In this document: positions 43,871-55,440 of the stretch, in pieces
Numbering within the stretch: position 1 is the first letter of the stretch
Layout: each line of letters starts with the position of its first letter
Assembly: GCA_017654935.2 (NCBI GenBank)
Contig: CM065682.1
Span: forward strand, 34,505,342 to 34,569,341
Direction of reading: 5' to 3'
Length of the DNA stretch: 64,000 bases
Source: Phymorhynchus buccinoides
Taxonomy: Eukaryota > Mollusca > Gastropoda > Neogastropoda > Raphitomidae
The notes under the pieces: model-generated
The model's database searches: none
The model's input: the letters and a program-made list of their open reading frames with translations, nothing else
Told to the model about the DNA's origin: nothing
Translations under genes and position numbers: made by a program

Positions 43871-46800
43871 GTGTTTCCAGTAGTGCTTGAGTTGCTGTTT
43901 TGTGTCTGTGTGTTCGTGATGAACTGTACATTATTTTGGGCTGCTTTCTGTGCCTCTCTGCCTCCGGACATGAGAGTAATTTGGTTTATTTTCTTGACGA
44001 GACTGGTTGGCTTGTTGGATTCTCCAAGCCAGCCATGTTTCCAGCACCGGCCAAACAACGCCATGCCTTTGCCTACCATCCTTTTTCTTCAGTCTCCCTC
44101 TTCCTTCCCTCTGCTTGACCACTACACGCACGCAACACGCGTGCGTGCGCCACCACTCTGCCAGCTCCCCTCTCCCCCACTGCAGTACAGCCGCAATGAG
44201 TTACTGGCTGTACAACCTTCGACCCCTGACTCTGCCCTTGTTGCCACGCTACGTCATCTGCGTATAGGGATTCATCTTCCACGCACGCGAGGCTGCAGAG
44301 GAGGAAAAAGGAAGCAACGGAAGATTTCTGTCGTCTGCTCAATTCCTCGCCCTCCCCCTTCACCTACCAAACGGATGAGTATTTCTAACTTACTTACTGT
44401 TCCCGTTGCTTCGCCTACAAAAGATGCTAATTTTATTGTTGCCCAGTTTAACCCCCGTTCCGTTGGCGTCCCACAGAAACGTTCTTCTATTAATTATTTC
44501 ATTGTAGAGAACGATGTTGATATTTTCTGCATCACTGAATCCTGGCTTCTGCCTTCGGGTGATGAAGCTAAATGCGCTGATCTCTCTCCCACTGGCTACA
44601 AAACCATCTCCTATCCTCGCTCTTCACGTGGCGGAGGCATTGCCTTTGTCGTGCGTGAAAAACTGTGCCTCCATCTCACCTCTACCTCCCTCTTCCCCAT
44701 TCCACACTCCTCCTTTGAACTGGCCCAGCTCTCCGTTACTCTCCGTCAGCACTGCCTACAGCTTTTCTGCCTCTACCGCCCCCCTCCCAACAAGAAAAAC
44801 AAACTTTCGGACTCCCTCTTCCTCGACGAGTTTCCCTCTTTGCTGGAGCACTGCAACACTATCAGCGGTGTTCCAATCATCATGGGAGACTTCAACATTC
44901 ATGTTGATGTTCCCACTGACCCCCTCACCGTCCGCTTCACCGCACTGCTGGATGACTTCGACCTGCACCAGGCTGTGACCTTCCCCACCCACCAGAAAGG
45001 CCACACCCTTGACCTGGTTATCGTCAGACGTGACGACGAAGACGTCCTGCGGTCTACTGCTCCTGACTCCTTCCTGGACTTTTCTGACCATCTCTGTGTT
45101 CTTTCCTGCCTCCGTTTATCTCGCCCTTCATGCCCTCCTGTGTATGCTGAGACCAGGAAGATCTCCATCGACATCACTGCCTTCATGTCTGACCTCAGGG
45201 CCAGACTTGACTCAACTCTACAGCCTTCTGCCGACCAGCTCCACCACCTCCTGACCAGTCTACTCGACCTCCACGCCCCTGTCATCCGTCGCAAGATCTC
45301 CAGTAGGCCTCCATCACCGTGGTATGCTTCTGTGGCACCTGAGGTGACTCAGGGTAAACAAGAACGCCGCCGTGCAGAGCGCCAGTGGGTTAAGACTGGA
45401 CTTGAAATTCACAAACAGATTTTTCGAGCCATGAACAAAATTGTGTCTGACATTATAGATAAGGCCAAATGCTCTTGTTTGAATGCCCAAATTCTCGCTT
45501 GTACCACTTCACGTCAATTGTTTAGTTTAGCCAACTCCCTCCTTGGTAAACCAAAGTCCACACCTCTACCTTCTTCTATCCCTGTGTCTGAACTCCCTCA
45601 ACGTTTCTCTGATTTCTTTCACAGCAAGATAGCCACCATCCGCCACAATCTTGATTCTCAATCTGCTCCACCATCAACTGACTCTGTCCCTGATCCCTCC
45701 TTTTCTGGCAGTATGTGGTCTGAGTTCCGTTCTGTTTCCACTGATGAGGTTAAGAAGATTTTGACCCGAACTCAGACTAAAACCTGTGAACTAGACCCTC
45801 TACCTTCATCTCTCTTCTCCCAGTGTCTTGATGATCTCCTTCCTTACTTTACATCCATCATCAATGAATCTCTATGTTCAGGCCGCTTTCCAACTCATTT
45901 CAAATCTGCAGTTGTCAAACCTCTCTTAAAGAAGCCTAGTCTTGATCCTGAAAATCTAAAGAACTATCGGCCTGTCTCTAATCTTTCATTCCTTTCTAAG
46001 CTTACGGAAAAGGTGGTTCTTAAACAGCTGTCTGACCATCTTCAGGTAAATGATCTCTACTATCCAAACCAGTCTGCTTATCGAGCAGGTCACAGTACTG
46101 AGACAGCCCTCTTAAAGATAACGAACGACTTGCTCACTGCCTTGGATGAAAACAAGGTTTCTCTTCTCTCTCTCCTTGATCTTTCTGCAGCGTTTGACAC
46201 TATCGACCACTCCATCCTCATTTCTAGACTTCACACCTCCTTTGGTCTATCTGGGGCTGTTCTTTCCTGGTTTTCTTCCTACCTCTCTGATCGCACACAG
46301 AAAGTTGTTGTCAATGGTTCTCCATCTCTTCCAAAAGGTCTTCAGTTCGGTGTGCCCCAAGGTTCAGTCTTAGGCCCTATCCTTTTTGTTCTTTATACCC
46401 AACCTCTCTCCGCCATCATCAACCAGCATTCTATTCTACATCATAGCTTTTCTGATGACAATCAACTGTACATTTCTGCCCACCTGAGTCAATTAGATCA
46501 AATGATTTCTTCTTCTAAGTTGTGCATCTCTGCTGTTAAAACATGGATGTTTTACAACAAACTGCAACTGAATGCTGATAAGACAGAGATGATTCTTGTA
46601 GCCTCTAACCACACAATTAAAACTCAGGTTCTCCCAGGTTCTGTAGACATTGATGGCACTGAGATCAAGCTATCGGCATCCGTCCGCAATCTAGGTGTTA
46701 CTTTGGACCAAACCCTTTCTTTCAAACAGCATGTTTCCAATGTTTGCAAGGCTTGCTATCTAGAACTTCGAAGAATTAGTTCCATCCGTCGTTTCCTCTC

Positions 46801-47296
46801 TCAGGATGCCCTGAAGACTCTAGTATGTGCTTTTGTCCTGTCTCGCCTTGACTACTGTAACTCACTTCTTGCTGGCTGTCCATCAATTCTCATCTCTAAG
46901 CTCCAACGGGTCCAGAATAATGCTGCTCGTCTCATTTCTCGCTCCCCTAGGTACGATCACATCACTCCGGTTCTTCGTTCCCTACATTGGCTCCCAGTTC
47001 AATCACGTATTGACTACAAAATTCTCCTCCTTGCCTTCAAGTCACTGAATGATCAAGCTCCCCAGTATCTCTCTGATCTTCTTCATCTCTATGTCCCAGC
47101 TCGCCAACTACGTTCGTCTTCTGATTCTCGTCTCCTTTCCATTCCCTCCATCCGTCTCAAATCTGCTGGCCAACGTTCTTTTTCTTGTCAAGCACCATCT
47201 CTGTGGAATTCTCTGCCTTCTCCTCTCCGACACTCCAACTCAGTCTCCTCATTCAAAACCTCTCTTAAAACCCATCTTTTTCCTGCTGCGCCCTAA
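43871..47296 (+). CDS. L2/CR1-like LINE ORF2: APE endonuclease + reverse transcriptase
   Basis: 1141 codons without a stop. The open frame begins at a GTG; the first ATG is at 43919, and the true start is uncertain. Residues about 187-410 form the apurinic-type endonuclease: QFNPRS, CITESWL (Glu about 223), GDFNIH (Asp about 340) and FSDHL (Asp about 406). Reverse transcriptase follows: NYRPVSNLSFLSKLTEKVV, LLDLSAAFDTIDH (first Asp about 770), GVPQGSVLGP, and FSDD (Asp about 863-864) as the F/YxDD box. The C-terminus has LDYCNSLLAG, LHWLPVQSRIDYKILLLAFK and LWNSLPSPLR. All key residues are present, so the copy may be young. A basic stretch (RGCRGGKRKQRK) precedes the endonuclease. Clade is judged from motif style only. 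Confidence 0.93.
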   Translation: MFPVVLELLFCVCVFVMNCTLFWAAFCASLPPDMRVIWFIFLTRLVGLLDSPSQPCFQHRPNNAMPLPTILFLQSPSSFPLLDHYTHATRVRAPPLCQLPSPPLQYSRNELLAVQPSTPDSALVATLRHLRIGIHLPRTRGCRGGKRKQRKISVVCSIPRPPPSPTKRMSISNLLTVPVASPTKDANFIVAQFNPRSVGVPQKRSSINYFIVENDVDIFCITESWLLPSGDEAKCADLSPTGYKTISYPRSSRGGGIAFVVREKLCLHLTSTSLFPIPHSSFELAQLSVTLRQHCLQLFCLYRPPPNKKNKLSDSLFLDEFPSLLEHCNTISGVPIIMGDFNIHVDVPTDPLTVRFTALLDDFDLHQAVTFPTHQKGHTLDLVIVRRDDEDVLRSTAPDSFLDFSDHLCVLSCLRLSRPSCPPVYAETRKISIDITAFMSDLRARLDSTLQPSADQLHHLLTSLLDLHAPVIRRKISSRPPSPWYASVAPEVTQGKQERRRAERQWVKTGLEIHKQIFRAMNKIVSDIIDKAKCSCLNAQILACTTSRQLFSLANSLLGKPKSTPLPSSIPVSELPQRFSDFFHSKIATIRHNLDSQSAPPSTDSVPDPSFSGSMWSEFRSVSTDEVKKILTRTQTKTCELDPLPSSLFSQCLDDLLPYFTSIINESLCSGRFPTHFKSAVVKPLLKKPSLDPENLKNYRPVSNLSFLSKLTEKVVLKQLSDHLQVNDLYYPNQSAYRAGHSTETALLKITNDLLTALDENKVSLLSLLDLSAAFDTIDHSILISRLHTSFGLSGAVLSWFSSYLSDRTQKVVVNGSPSLPKGLQFGVPQGSVLGPILFVLYTQPLSAIINQHSILHHSFSDDNQLYISAHLSQLDQMISSSKLCISAVKTWMFYNKLQLNADKTEMILVASNHTIKTQVLPGSVDIDGTEIKLSASVRNLGVTLDQTLSFKQHVSNVCKACYLELRRISSIRRFLSQDALKTLVCAFVLSRLDYCNSLLAGCPSILISKLQRVQNNAARLISRSPRYDHITPVLRSLHWLPVQSRIDYKILLLAFKSLNDQAPQYLSDLLHLYVPARQLRSSSDSRLLSIPSIRLKSAGQRSFSCQAPSLWNSLPSPLRHSNSVSSFKTSLKTHLFPAAP

Positions 47297-47388
47297 ATAT
47301 TTGATCAGTTGTCTATCGTTGTGTGCACGTGAGGGAAGATTGATTTAAGAGGTTTGTGCTGTGTTTTGTGGTGCGTGTGTGTGTGTGC

Positions 47389-47458
<70 letters not shown>

Positions 47459-47678
47459 GAGCATGAATGTGTGCTTGTGTGTATTTTGGTTTTGTGGGTT
47501 GTGTGTGCACGCATGTGTGTGTGTGTTTGTGTGCGTGTCTGTGTGTCTGTCTGCGTGCGTACGTTGTGTGTGAGGGTGTTTGTGTCTGCATGTTGGTGTA
47601 TGTGGTCAATCCATGCGGCTCAGTTGCTGTGACTTACCGAATGGGGTATGAACGAGTTGGCGTCAATAATTGTGTGTT

Positions 47679-47747
<69 letters not shown>

Positions 47748-47945
47748 GTGCGTGTGTGTGTGTGTGCGTGTGTGTTAGAGAGAGAGAGAGTTGCTTTGCA
47801 TATGCACTGTTGGTGGTTGGTGTCACTCTTGAATGTTGTTTTTTGTTATCTGTTGATGAATAATTGATTGTAAAGCGCTTTGGGCTCATCTGAGGTAAAG
47901 CGCTATATAAATGTACTGTTATTATTATTATTATTAAAAAAATCT
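47297..47945 (+). mobile_element. LINE 3' UTR and tail
   Basis: Two GT microsatellites (47377-47460, 47683-47777) lie in the 3' UTR. The end is TAAAGCGCTTTGGGCTCATC, then TGAGGTAAAGCGCTATATAA and (ATT)n. The inverted AAAGCGCTTT/TAAAGCGCTA pair could form the 3' stem recognised by the RT. A copy of this end is at 26158. Confidence 0.8.
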
Positions 47946-48880
47946 TTTTTTTCCTTCTAAAGCACCCATCCCCATCCAAAATAAAAGTGATTTTGGCTTA
48001 TTTTATGATTTGCAGGATTTGGGCATTTTCGTGACTTTTCATGGAAGATTTTCTATACTCGTTAATTACATTTTTTTAAATGCATATTTTTGGTAAAGAA
48101 AAAAATGACTGGAATGGTGAAATGTCTAAAAAGTTGTGATCGAAATATGTCCGAGATTCAGGTCCTCTGTTGGCCTTTGAAGGTGGAAGACCTGTTATCA
48201 GTTACAAAATTTGAGTATTTGAAATTGTTATTGTTGTTTTTCATTAAAATGAGGTCTGTCATTACACCCAGTCTTATTTAAAAAGTGTTGTGTATTTACC
48301 AAGTTTTATATGTGCAAATGTATGAAGTTGAAAGAGTGTTTCTGCCCAGTTTCATCTTGCTGATGTTTCCATCCTGACATTTGTCATTGCACACGTTTTC
48401 ATCAAGTCACGAATCATTGAATGAGTGCAATATTCATATCATGGAATGTCTGGGGAAAAAAAGACTGTTGGCATAACTGTTTCATGCTTGTAACCTGTAT
48501 GATTAATTGTGCAACAGGGGTGCATGTGGGGGTGCCTGAAGCCTGAATTCAGGCAATTTGGTGCAGGCTCAGGCAGGGGTCTGCCTGAAAAAAGAGCTCT
48601 TCTCGTGATGTTTTTGCTCTTAAATGGACGAGTACAGCAAGGGTTATGATGGAAAATTCAGGCAAAAGGTTTGGTCACCGCATGCACCCATGGTGTTAAG
48701 TGTACCGTATTAAACATGTGTTGTGTATTGTTTTATTCCTGTGAAATGTGGGCTGCCTTCTTCTTGAGAGTGTGTTACTGCTAGTGCACCACCATCTTTT
48801 TTAAAAGCTGCTTTAGGTGTGACTAAATGTGGAGGGAGAAATCTTGACCGTTGATAGCCCCTGTGTTGCCACTGGGTCCT
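47946..48880. other. Intergenic, no gene seen
   Basis: AT-rich; 48527-48680 holds several GCCTGAA/TTCAGGC words in both orientations, suggesting a small foldback segment, but no clear ends. Confidence 0.5.
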
Positions 48881-49256
48881 TTAACTCTTATAGCACCATG
48901 GGTTTTTTTTGTGGACATTCTTGGTTGTCAGTTGCATCTCAACCACAAGAGGGGGGTAAATGTTTGATTCAAATGCGCATGCATTGCTTTAAAGATCCCC
49001 CACGTCACGTGTCACATTCCCTCTTATGCTAGGAAGATTTCTTAAGATTTCTTACTAGCTATAAGAGGAAAAACATGTGAAAACCATGATTTTGACACGT
49101 GACGTGTTGGGTCTTTAACGGAAAAATCACTGACATGAGCTCTAAAAATAGACAAACACACAGCAGGGTACTTGGCAGTGAATGTCTTTGCATTTGGTGG
49201 GAGTGTAGAGTGATGTACTGGGCGAATGTATTCGCCCATGGTGCTAGAAGAGTTAA
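48881..49256. mobile_element. piggyBac-like MITE, 376 bp
   Basis: TTAACTCTTATAGCACCATG at the left pairs with CATGGTGCTAGAAGAGTTAA at the right: about 20 bp of inverted repeat including the TTAA target site. Inside, CCCACGTCACGTGTCA and TGACACGTGACGTGTTGG form another inverted pair. Parts recur at 40225-40350. Confidence 0.8.
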
Positions 49257-49461
49257 AGTTTGCAAAATACATGATGTGGGATGTCGGTTTTTGCTGTTCT
49301 CTTTTAAAAGACTTGACGCTCAGACCACAAGGTCTTGTGTTGGGTGAGCATCAAACCCAAACCCGGTTGCTTATACTTAGGAGGCGACCGCATTACCTCA
49401 GAATCATACTGCACCCTCAAGATGTTAAGAATTATACTATTTATACGGACATATTTCCTGT

Positions 49462-49690
49462 TTAACCCTTTCGTGCCAGCCAATTTTCAGCCAAAAAATA
49501 CCTTTAAACTTACCTGTGTAGAGAAAAAAAAAGATCTGCAATACTGCGAATTCCTATGTGACACGTATAACATTAGGTCTATCCTTACCTCCAAAAAATA
49601 TGAAAATAGGGTCTTCAGATAACAGGCTCTGATTTGGGCAATAAAATGGTATATTTAAAATGGTAACCACAGTGACAAGATATTAACCTC
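49462..49690. mobile_element. piggyBac-like MITE, partial (TTAACCCTTTCGTGCC end)
   Basis: It starts TTAACCCTTTCGTGCCAGCC and shares CTTACCTGTGTAGAG and AGATCTGCAATACTG with the next element. The right end is not the expected inverse, so the copy looks incomplete. Confidence 0.6.
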
Positions 49691-49733
49691 TTGGCTGCTG
49701 CAGAAAAATTAAGAAACAAGACATTAACCCTTT

Positions 49734-50034
49734 CATCGCCAGCCATATTTCAGCCAAAATGTTCCATTAAATTTACCTGGGTAGAGAACAAAATCTATCT
49801 GCAGTATTGGGGATTCTTCTGTGACATATATAAAATAAGGTGTACCCTTACTTCCCAAAACTATCCACTTTCCAGTGACGTTGTAGTCTGTTTCAGTTTT
49901 TGTTGTTTTTTCCCCCCAAAAAATAATAAGACAACAGTGTCTTTGGATAATAGACCCCAATTTGATGCCTTTTAATGACATAGGTGTTAAATCACTGTGG
50001 TCCTAAAATACGACTTTGGCTGTGAAAGGGTAAA
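49734..50034. mobile_element. piggyBac-like MITE (uninterrupted form)
   Basis: TTAACCCTTTCATCGCCAGC at the left and GGCTGTGAAAGGGTAAA at the right. Related to the outer element at 61535-62003 in opposite orientation; here the internal TTTAAATTTACC/TTAAATT region has no second insertion. Confidence 0.75.
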
Positions 50035-50064
50035 AATTGTCAAATGTAAAGGCAACTGTAGAGT

Positions 50065-51160
50065 CAATCTGGCAAAATGGTCTTAGGATATAACCCTGAC
50101 TGTTTAAAAGCAAAAAACAATCTGGCAAAATGGTCTTAGGATATAACCCTGACTGTTTAAAAGCAAAAAACAATCTGGCAAAATGGTCTTAGGATATAAC
50201 CCCGACTGTTTAAAAGCAAAAAACAATCTGGCAAAATGGTCTTAGGATATAACCCTGACTGTTTAAAAGCAAAAAACAATCTGGCAAAATGGTCTTAGGA
50301 TATAACCCTGACTGTTTAAAAGCAAAAAACAATCTGGCAAAATGGTCTTAGGATATAACCCCGACTGTTTAAAAGCAAAAAACAATCTGGCAAAATGGTC
50401 TTAGGATATAACCCTGACTGTTTAAAAGCAAAAAACAATCTGGCAAAATGGTCTTAGGATATAACCCTGACTGTTTAAAAGCAAAAAACAATCTGGCAAA
50501 ATGGTCTTAGGATATAACCCTGACTGTTTAAAAGCAAAAAACAATCTGGCAAAATGGTCTTAGGATATAACCCCGACTGTTTAAAAGCAAAAAACAATCT
50601 GGCAAAATGGTCTTAGGATATAACCCCGACTGTTTAAAAGCAAAAAACAATCTGGCAAAATGGTCTTAGGATATAACCCTGACTGTTTAAAAGCAAAAAA
50701 CAATCTGGCAAAATGGTCTTAGGATATAACCCTGACTGTTTAAAAGCAAAAAACAATCTGGCAAAATGGTCTTAGGATATAACCCTGACTGTTTAAAAGC
50801 AAAAAACAATCTGGCAAAATGGTCTTAGGATATAACCCTGACTGTTTAAAAGCAAAAAACAATCTGGCAAAATGGTCTTAGGATATAACCCCGACTGTTT
50901 AAAAGCAAAAAACAATCTGGCAAAATGGTCTTAGGATATAACCCTGACTGTTTAAAAGCAAAAAACAATCTGGCAAAATGGTCTTAGGATATAACCCTGA
51001 CTGTTTAAAAGCAAAAAACAATCTGGCAAAATGGTCTTAGGATATAACCCTGACTTTAAAAGCAAAAAACAATCTGGCAAAATGGTCTTAGGATATAACC
51101 CTGACTGTTTAAAAGCAAAAAACAATCTGGCAAAATGGTCTTAGGATATAACCCTCCTGA
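50065..51160 (+). repeat. 53-bp satellite, ~21 units
   Basis: Unit CAATCTGGCAAAATGGTCTT, AGGATATAACCC(T/C)GACTG, TTTAAAAGCAAAAAA. Units are almost identical: the main variable site is T/C in CCCTGAC, one unit lacks 3 bases near 51054 and the last is diverged. The unit matches an internal stretch of the MITE at 61733-61961 (reverse strand), and MITE-like sequence continues after the array (ATCAGTGATGTCATCAAG). Confidence 0.97.
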
Positions 51161-51318
51161 GTGTTTAAAAAAAAAAAGTTATTCATCTGGCGACATTATC
51201 AGTGATGTCATCAAGCCTGTACATCATGTTATTGATATGTTATTGTCTACAAATAATTTTGCTTTGTGTTGAATGTTGAATATTATTTTCTTTAAAAAGA
51301 GAGAGAAAGAGGGGAAGG

Positions 51319-51324
<6 letters not shown>

Positions 51325-51352
<28 letters not shown>
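51325..51352. repeat. G-tract
   Basis: About 27 consecutive G after a GA-rich lead. Confidence 0.95.
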
Positions 51353-51353
<1 letters not shown>

Positions 51354-51459
51354 CAGGCATGGGAATTTTCAGCTTTAAAGCAAGAGGAAATAACATTTTT
51401 AGATAAAAAACAAAACATGTAAGAATTCTTATGAGTGAATGCAAAATGAACTAAATATA

Positions 51460-51621
51460 CAGTGGAACCTCCCTTATAAGACCTTCAAAAATAATCCAAA
51501 ATGAGGTCTTATAAGGGATGGGTCTTGATAAGGGAGGTAATTTCAATACTTACAAAGAAGGGCAATGTTTCAGAGAAGTAGGTCTATGTGGGAGGGAGTC
51601 TTATAATGGGAGGTTCCACTG
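51460..51621. mobile_element. Pogo-like MITE, family A, complete
   Basis: CAGTGGAACCTCCCTTATAA at the left and GGGAGGTTCCACTG at the right, TA on both sides. In opposite orientation to the copy at 24-199 and close to it in sequence (GAGAAGTAGGTC, AAAGAAGGGCAATG). Confidence 0.88.
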
Positions 51622-51748
51622 TATGTTTTATTTCTAATGCTTGAAGATAAAAGTGCAGGAGTGGATGACAGACAGTATGTCAGCAATATAATCAAATGTA
51701 CAATCAAAAGAATGCGTCATTCCCCCCACCCCCCTAAATGTAGTGTTT

Positions 51749-52403
51749 CATTAGAGGGGAGCAGGACAATTCGCCCCGGGCCCCGGACAATTGGTCACGG
51801 ACAATTCGCCCCGGGGACAATTCACCCCCGAATAATTCGCCCCTGGACATTTCACCCTCGAGGACAAATCGCCCCCGGACAACTCGCCCCCATTATGCAT
51901 CTAATATATTGACTATCAGTGAGAGACACATACAGACAGATAGATAAACAAACGAACAGGCAGTATCTGAATGAAATATGAGTCACCCGTCGTACTCCGG
52001 TCGGGGGGCAGTCTTCTCCCACAATGGGGAAGGCCCTTCGAGAGGAGAAGTTTACCTTTTTATGTGTTTTTTGTGTGAGCATGTGTGAATATGAATAATG
52101 TGATGTTTGAATAAATCTATAGACAATAAATAATTGGTTTTTTTTTGCTTATATGTTTTTTTGTTGCTTATATGAGTTGTGTTTGTTCATGTGCGAGTGT
52201 GTGCGTTCATGTGTGCGTGCATGCGTTAGTGTGGTGTGTGAGTGTGCGTGCGCAAGAAAACGTTAGGCAGTTGGAATGTGCCTTGTGTTTGTTTTGCGTG
52301 TTAATATGGGTATAGGTGTGTGTGCAAGGGGGTCGAATTGTCCGTGGGCGAATTATCCGGGGGCAAATTGTCCGGGGCAAATTGTCCTTGACCCCATTAG
52401 AGG
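51749..52403. mobile_element. Foldback element with GGACAATTCGCCCC subrepeats
   Basis: CATTAGAGG occurs at 51749-51757 and 52395-52403, a 9-bp target duplication. The element opens with GGAGCAGGACAATTCGCCCC and about seven more GGACAATTCGCCCC-like units to 51890, and closes with three or four inverted units (GGGGCAAATTGTCC). The centre is unrelated AT/GT-rich sequence without an ORF. A 9-bp duplication is typical of Mutator-like elements; no transposase is present to confirm. Confidence 0.75.
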
Positions 52404-53198
52404 TGTGTAGGTTCTGCAGAGATGAGTATGTTTCGTAAGGGTTAGGTGCAATCATGGACATGGTCATGTATATCGGTGTGTTTGAAACTTTTTTCTTTTT
52501 CTTAAACTACTGTCGGTTTTTGCTTGGAATTGAAAAGAAGAATAAAGGAACAGAACAACACCCCCCCACCCTAACCAAAAATAACAAGTTAATAGGGCAT
52601 TTGCTGCATGCTGGCGACCTTATTGCACTGAATTGAATTTAGAGAGTTGAATTAGAAAGATCAGCGTAACTCGGGCAGAACGAGCGCAGGCAAATTAGTA
52701 GTTTAGTATGGAGAACGAACACTCGTGGTAAATGCCCTATTAATCACCATTAAAAATGGTCGAGACAATACTTATTCTACGTTTATATTGTTTTGGGTTT
52801 TTTTGTTAAGGAAAATGTGTTGAAATTAAATCTTGTTTGTCAAAATGTTTCTTATAAAATTTGCCATGACAGAATCCAAACATATGCAGTCAGTAATTGC
52901 TTTGGTGTGTGTGTGTGTGTGTGGTCAGCAAGGATAAAAGACACAGCCCAGAACTAGGACCTCAAATTGCAACATTTACAGTTAAGGGCTTGAACAACTT
53001 AATCATAAACTTCAAATGAAAATATTACTGAAAAAAAAGTTTTTGAGAAGTAACGACAACACAATCCTTTATCTTTCCATTTAGTGGACTTGAACAGATA
53101 CAATTGCCACAATTCCACCTCTATTTACTTTCGACAAATAATATTCAAGGGAAATGCAGAAATTCTGCCAAAGAACAAAAGATGGATTTCTTGATGTT
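52404..53198. other. Intergenic, no gene seen
   Basis: AT-rich. TTAATAGGGCATTTGCTGCA (52591) and GGTAAATGCCCTATTAATCA (52727) are inverted and about 140 bp apart, a likely small MITE with TTAATAGGGCATTT ends. Confidence 0.5.
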
Positions 53199-53366
53199 GT
53201 CGTACTCTGGCTAAAAGAGTCCAGGGGTCATCCCAACAGCCGAAGCACTTGAACACTATGGTACAAATGCACCAGCTAGGGATGAGAACATTATGTGCAT
53301 GACCGTTTTTGATTATCCCGCCACATGGGCAGCCACACGCCAACTTCGGAGGATTAATTCTAATTA
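53199..53366 (+). repeat. Dispersed repeat R1 copy
   Basis: From TACTCTGGCTAAAAGAGTCC to GGCAGCCACACGCCAACTTC; best match is to the copy at 9125. Confidence 0.8.
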
Positions 53367-55440
53367 ATTGAACACAAAAAAACATTGACAGACATTACAA
53401 CAGAAAACTTTGCATTCTATCTGATGTTTATTCACATTTGTACCCACAGCAGCTATTCCAGATAAGCAAATTTCAATCTCAATGTTTAATGCTACGTACA
53501 GCAAAACACATAATGTGCATTCATATTCTTCCTCTGATTCAAAATATTAAATCTGAGTTAACGATATTGTCTCAAACTTTAAAAAAACAATGGTATCTAT
53601 TGGTAGTGGTGCATATGGAGTATATTGACAAGACACGCCCCTCCCTCACCTCCCCATGCTCTTCTTTCTTGCCATGAGTATTAATAGTAATCCTGATTGT
53701 TATATGAATTCAAAAAATGCAAACATTACTCATTGGAATTTTCCAAATAGTTTTAAATAAAAGTTGACTTACAACAGGTATGTGAAAAACAAACTTCAAA
53801 CATAAACAACAGTTGAACGACTGAATGATTTTCAAAATTCACATTAAAAAATAGGAGAAAACCAACATAGACTGAATCACCAATATTTCATGTTGTTTAA
53901 GTGTTTGTGAGAACTTCAATAAAAATTAAAACATTTGCCGGTTCCAACATGAGCATCAAAAGGCCTATTTTTATCTCCAATAAACCATACATTCTCTGGG
54001 GGAAAAAATAATATCACAGATGCAAACTTTAAGTCCAAGTTGCTTTTTAAAAAAATTAAAGAAAACATAATGCATCTTTGCTTCCAATTATGACTATACT
54101 ACACGTGGCGGTACCATAGCCGATGAGGTTTAACCGAGGCCTGGTTACTGCTACACCTATCTGTATTGTTAAAATATCGGGACTTTACTGGTGTTGCACT
54201 GCCTCCAGTATTGTTCCCACCATCTTTGTATCTACAAATGTCCCATATGTGTCTGTTCCAGACCGAGAGGACTTAACACAATTTTTCATTCATTAATTCT
54301 TCCAATTATCAAAAATACTATGAACGAATGCCATAGATTTTGTAAGGAAATCATGATTAAATAATTAGAACAAAATGTTGAGATGCTTTCAACTTAAATT
54401 CTGGAAGCCAAACTTTTACAGGGTTCAGTGCAGTATAATAAACTCAACATTCACAGTCTGCTTGTCTCCCTTTCTCAATCCCACTTAAGATTTCATAAAA
54501 CATGTGGCTGTAATTATCATATAATTATAGAAATCATGGCACAAGTCTCATGTTACAAATCTTTCAACTGCAAAAAAACCCCACCTGACCTCTTTGTCAA
54601 CAATGGACACATAACAGCAATATAGTACAACCTCACCGAGCATTCTTTCCATATTCCACATCTTAATTTTTTACATCAGAACTCAAAACAAATAAAGATA
54701 TATTACAATGTCTCTTAGAAGATAAACCTACATGGATCTAAGCTTCTAGAACAGTTTTGACAGAGAGCAGAGGGATAAGAAAAAAAAGGTGAAGTGAAAA
54801 CAGAGAAAAGAGAATGCACTTGATCAAAGTTTAATAAATATAGCCCAGGTCAGAGACAGAAGACAATGAAAAACAAAGCGGAGAGAATGAAGCAAGGTAT
54901 TTACAAGAAAATACCAGGGCAAAAAAACCCACCAGATCATATACAAAATGTCAGATTGAAACCAAGAAAAACCAGGGATAAGGTTTTTACAAACTGGACT
55001 AAATAAATCACTCCAAATACTGTTTAAATAGATCTAAGACGTCATATATATATGTTTTTAATCACCGCTAGAAAAAAACGCCAAACATTACACAGAAATT
55101 ATAATCAATAATAACCAAACAACAACAACAAATTATATACACTGAAAAGACTAAATGATTTTACCTTGCACAAATCAAATCAAATTCAGCTAAGTTGATA
55201 ATCAAATTATGAAAGTTTATAACAGCAGACCAACATGCTTTGCTCAGAATCTGACAGTACAACCTGGAATATCAAAGGATTAAGTATGGAAAGTTTGATT
55301 AAATGCATTTTTTATTCTAACAAATACTGTTTTTATATTGCTGGTTTTTTTTGTGGAGAAGTGTTTTATCTAGAAACACAAAAATATATCGCTAGGTGTG
55401 TAAAACAAATACTTTCATTAATAATGTTTGCTTATGGTAT
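53367..55440. other. Intergenic, AT-rich, no gene seen
   Basis: About 2 kb without recognisable exon, terminal repeat or RNA gene on either strand. Confidence 0.6.

Noticed and set aside
43860..43918. Non-ATG start for the LINE protein
   Set aside because: The frame is open from a GTG at 43871, but no signal supports initiation there; the first ATG at 43919 or later is as likely.
44073..45294. Minus-strand open frames opposite the LINE
   Set aside because: They lack any domain and mirror the codon structure of the endonuclease region on the plus strand.
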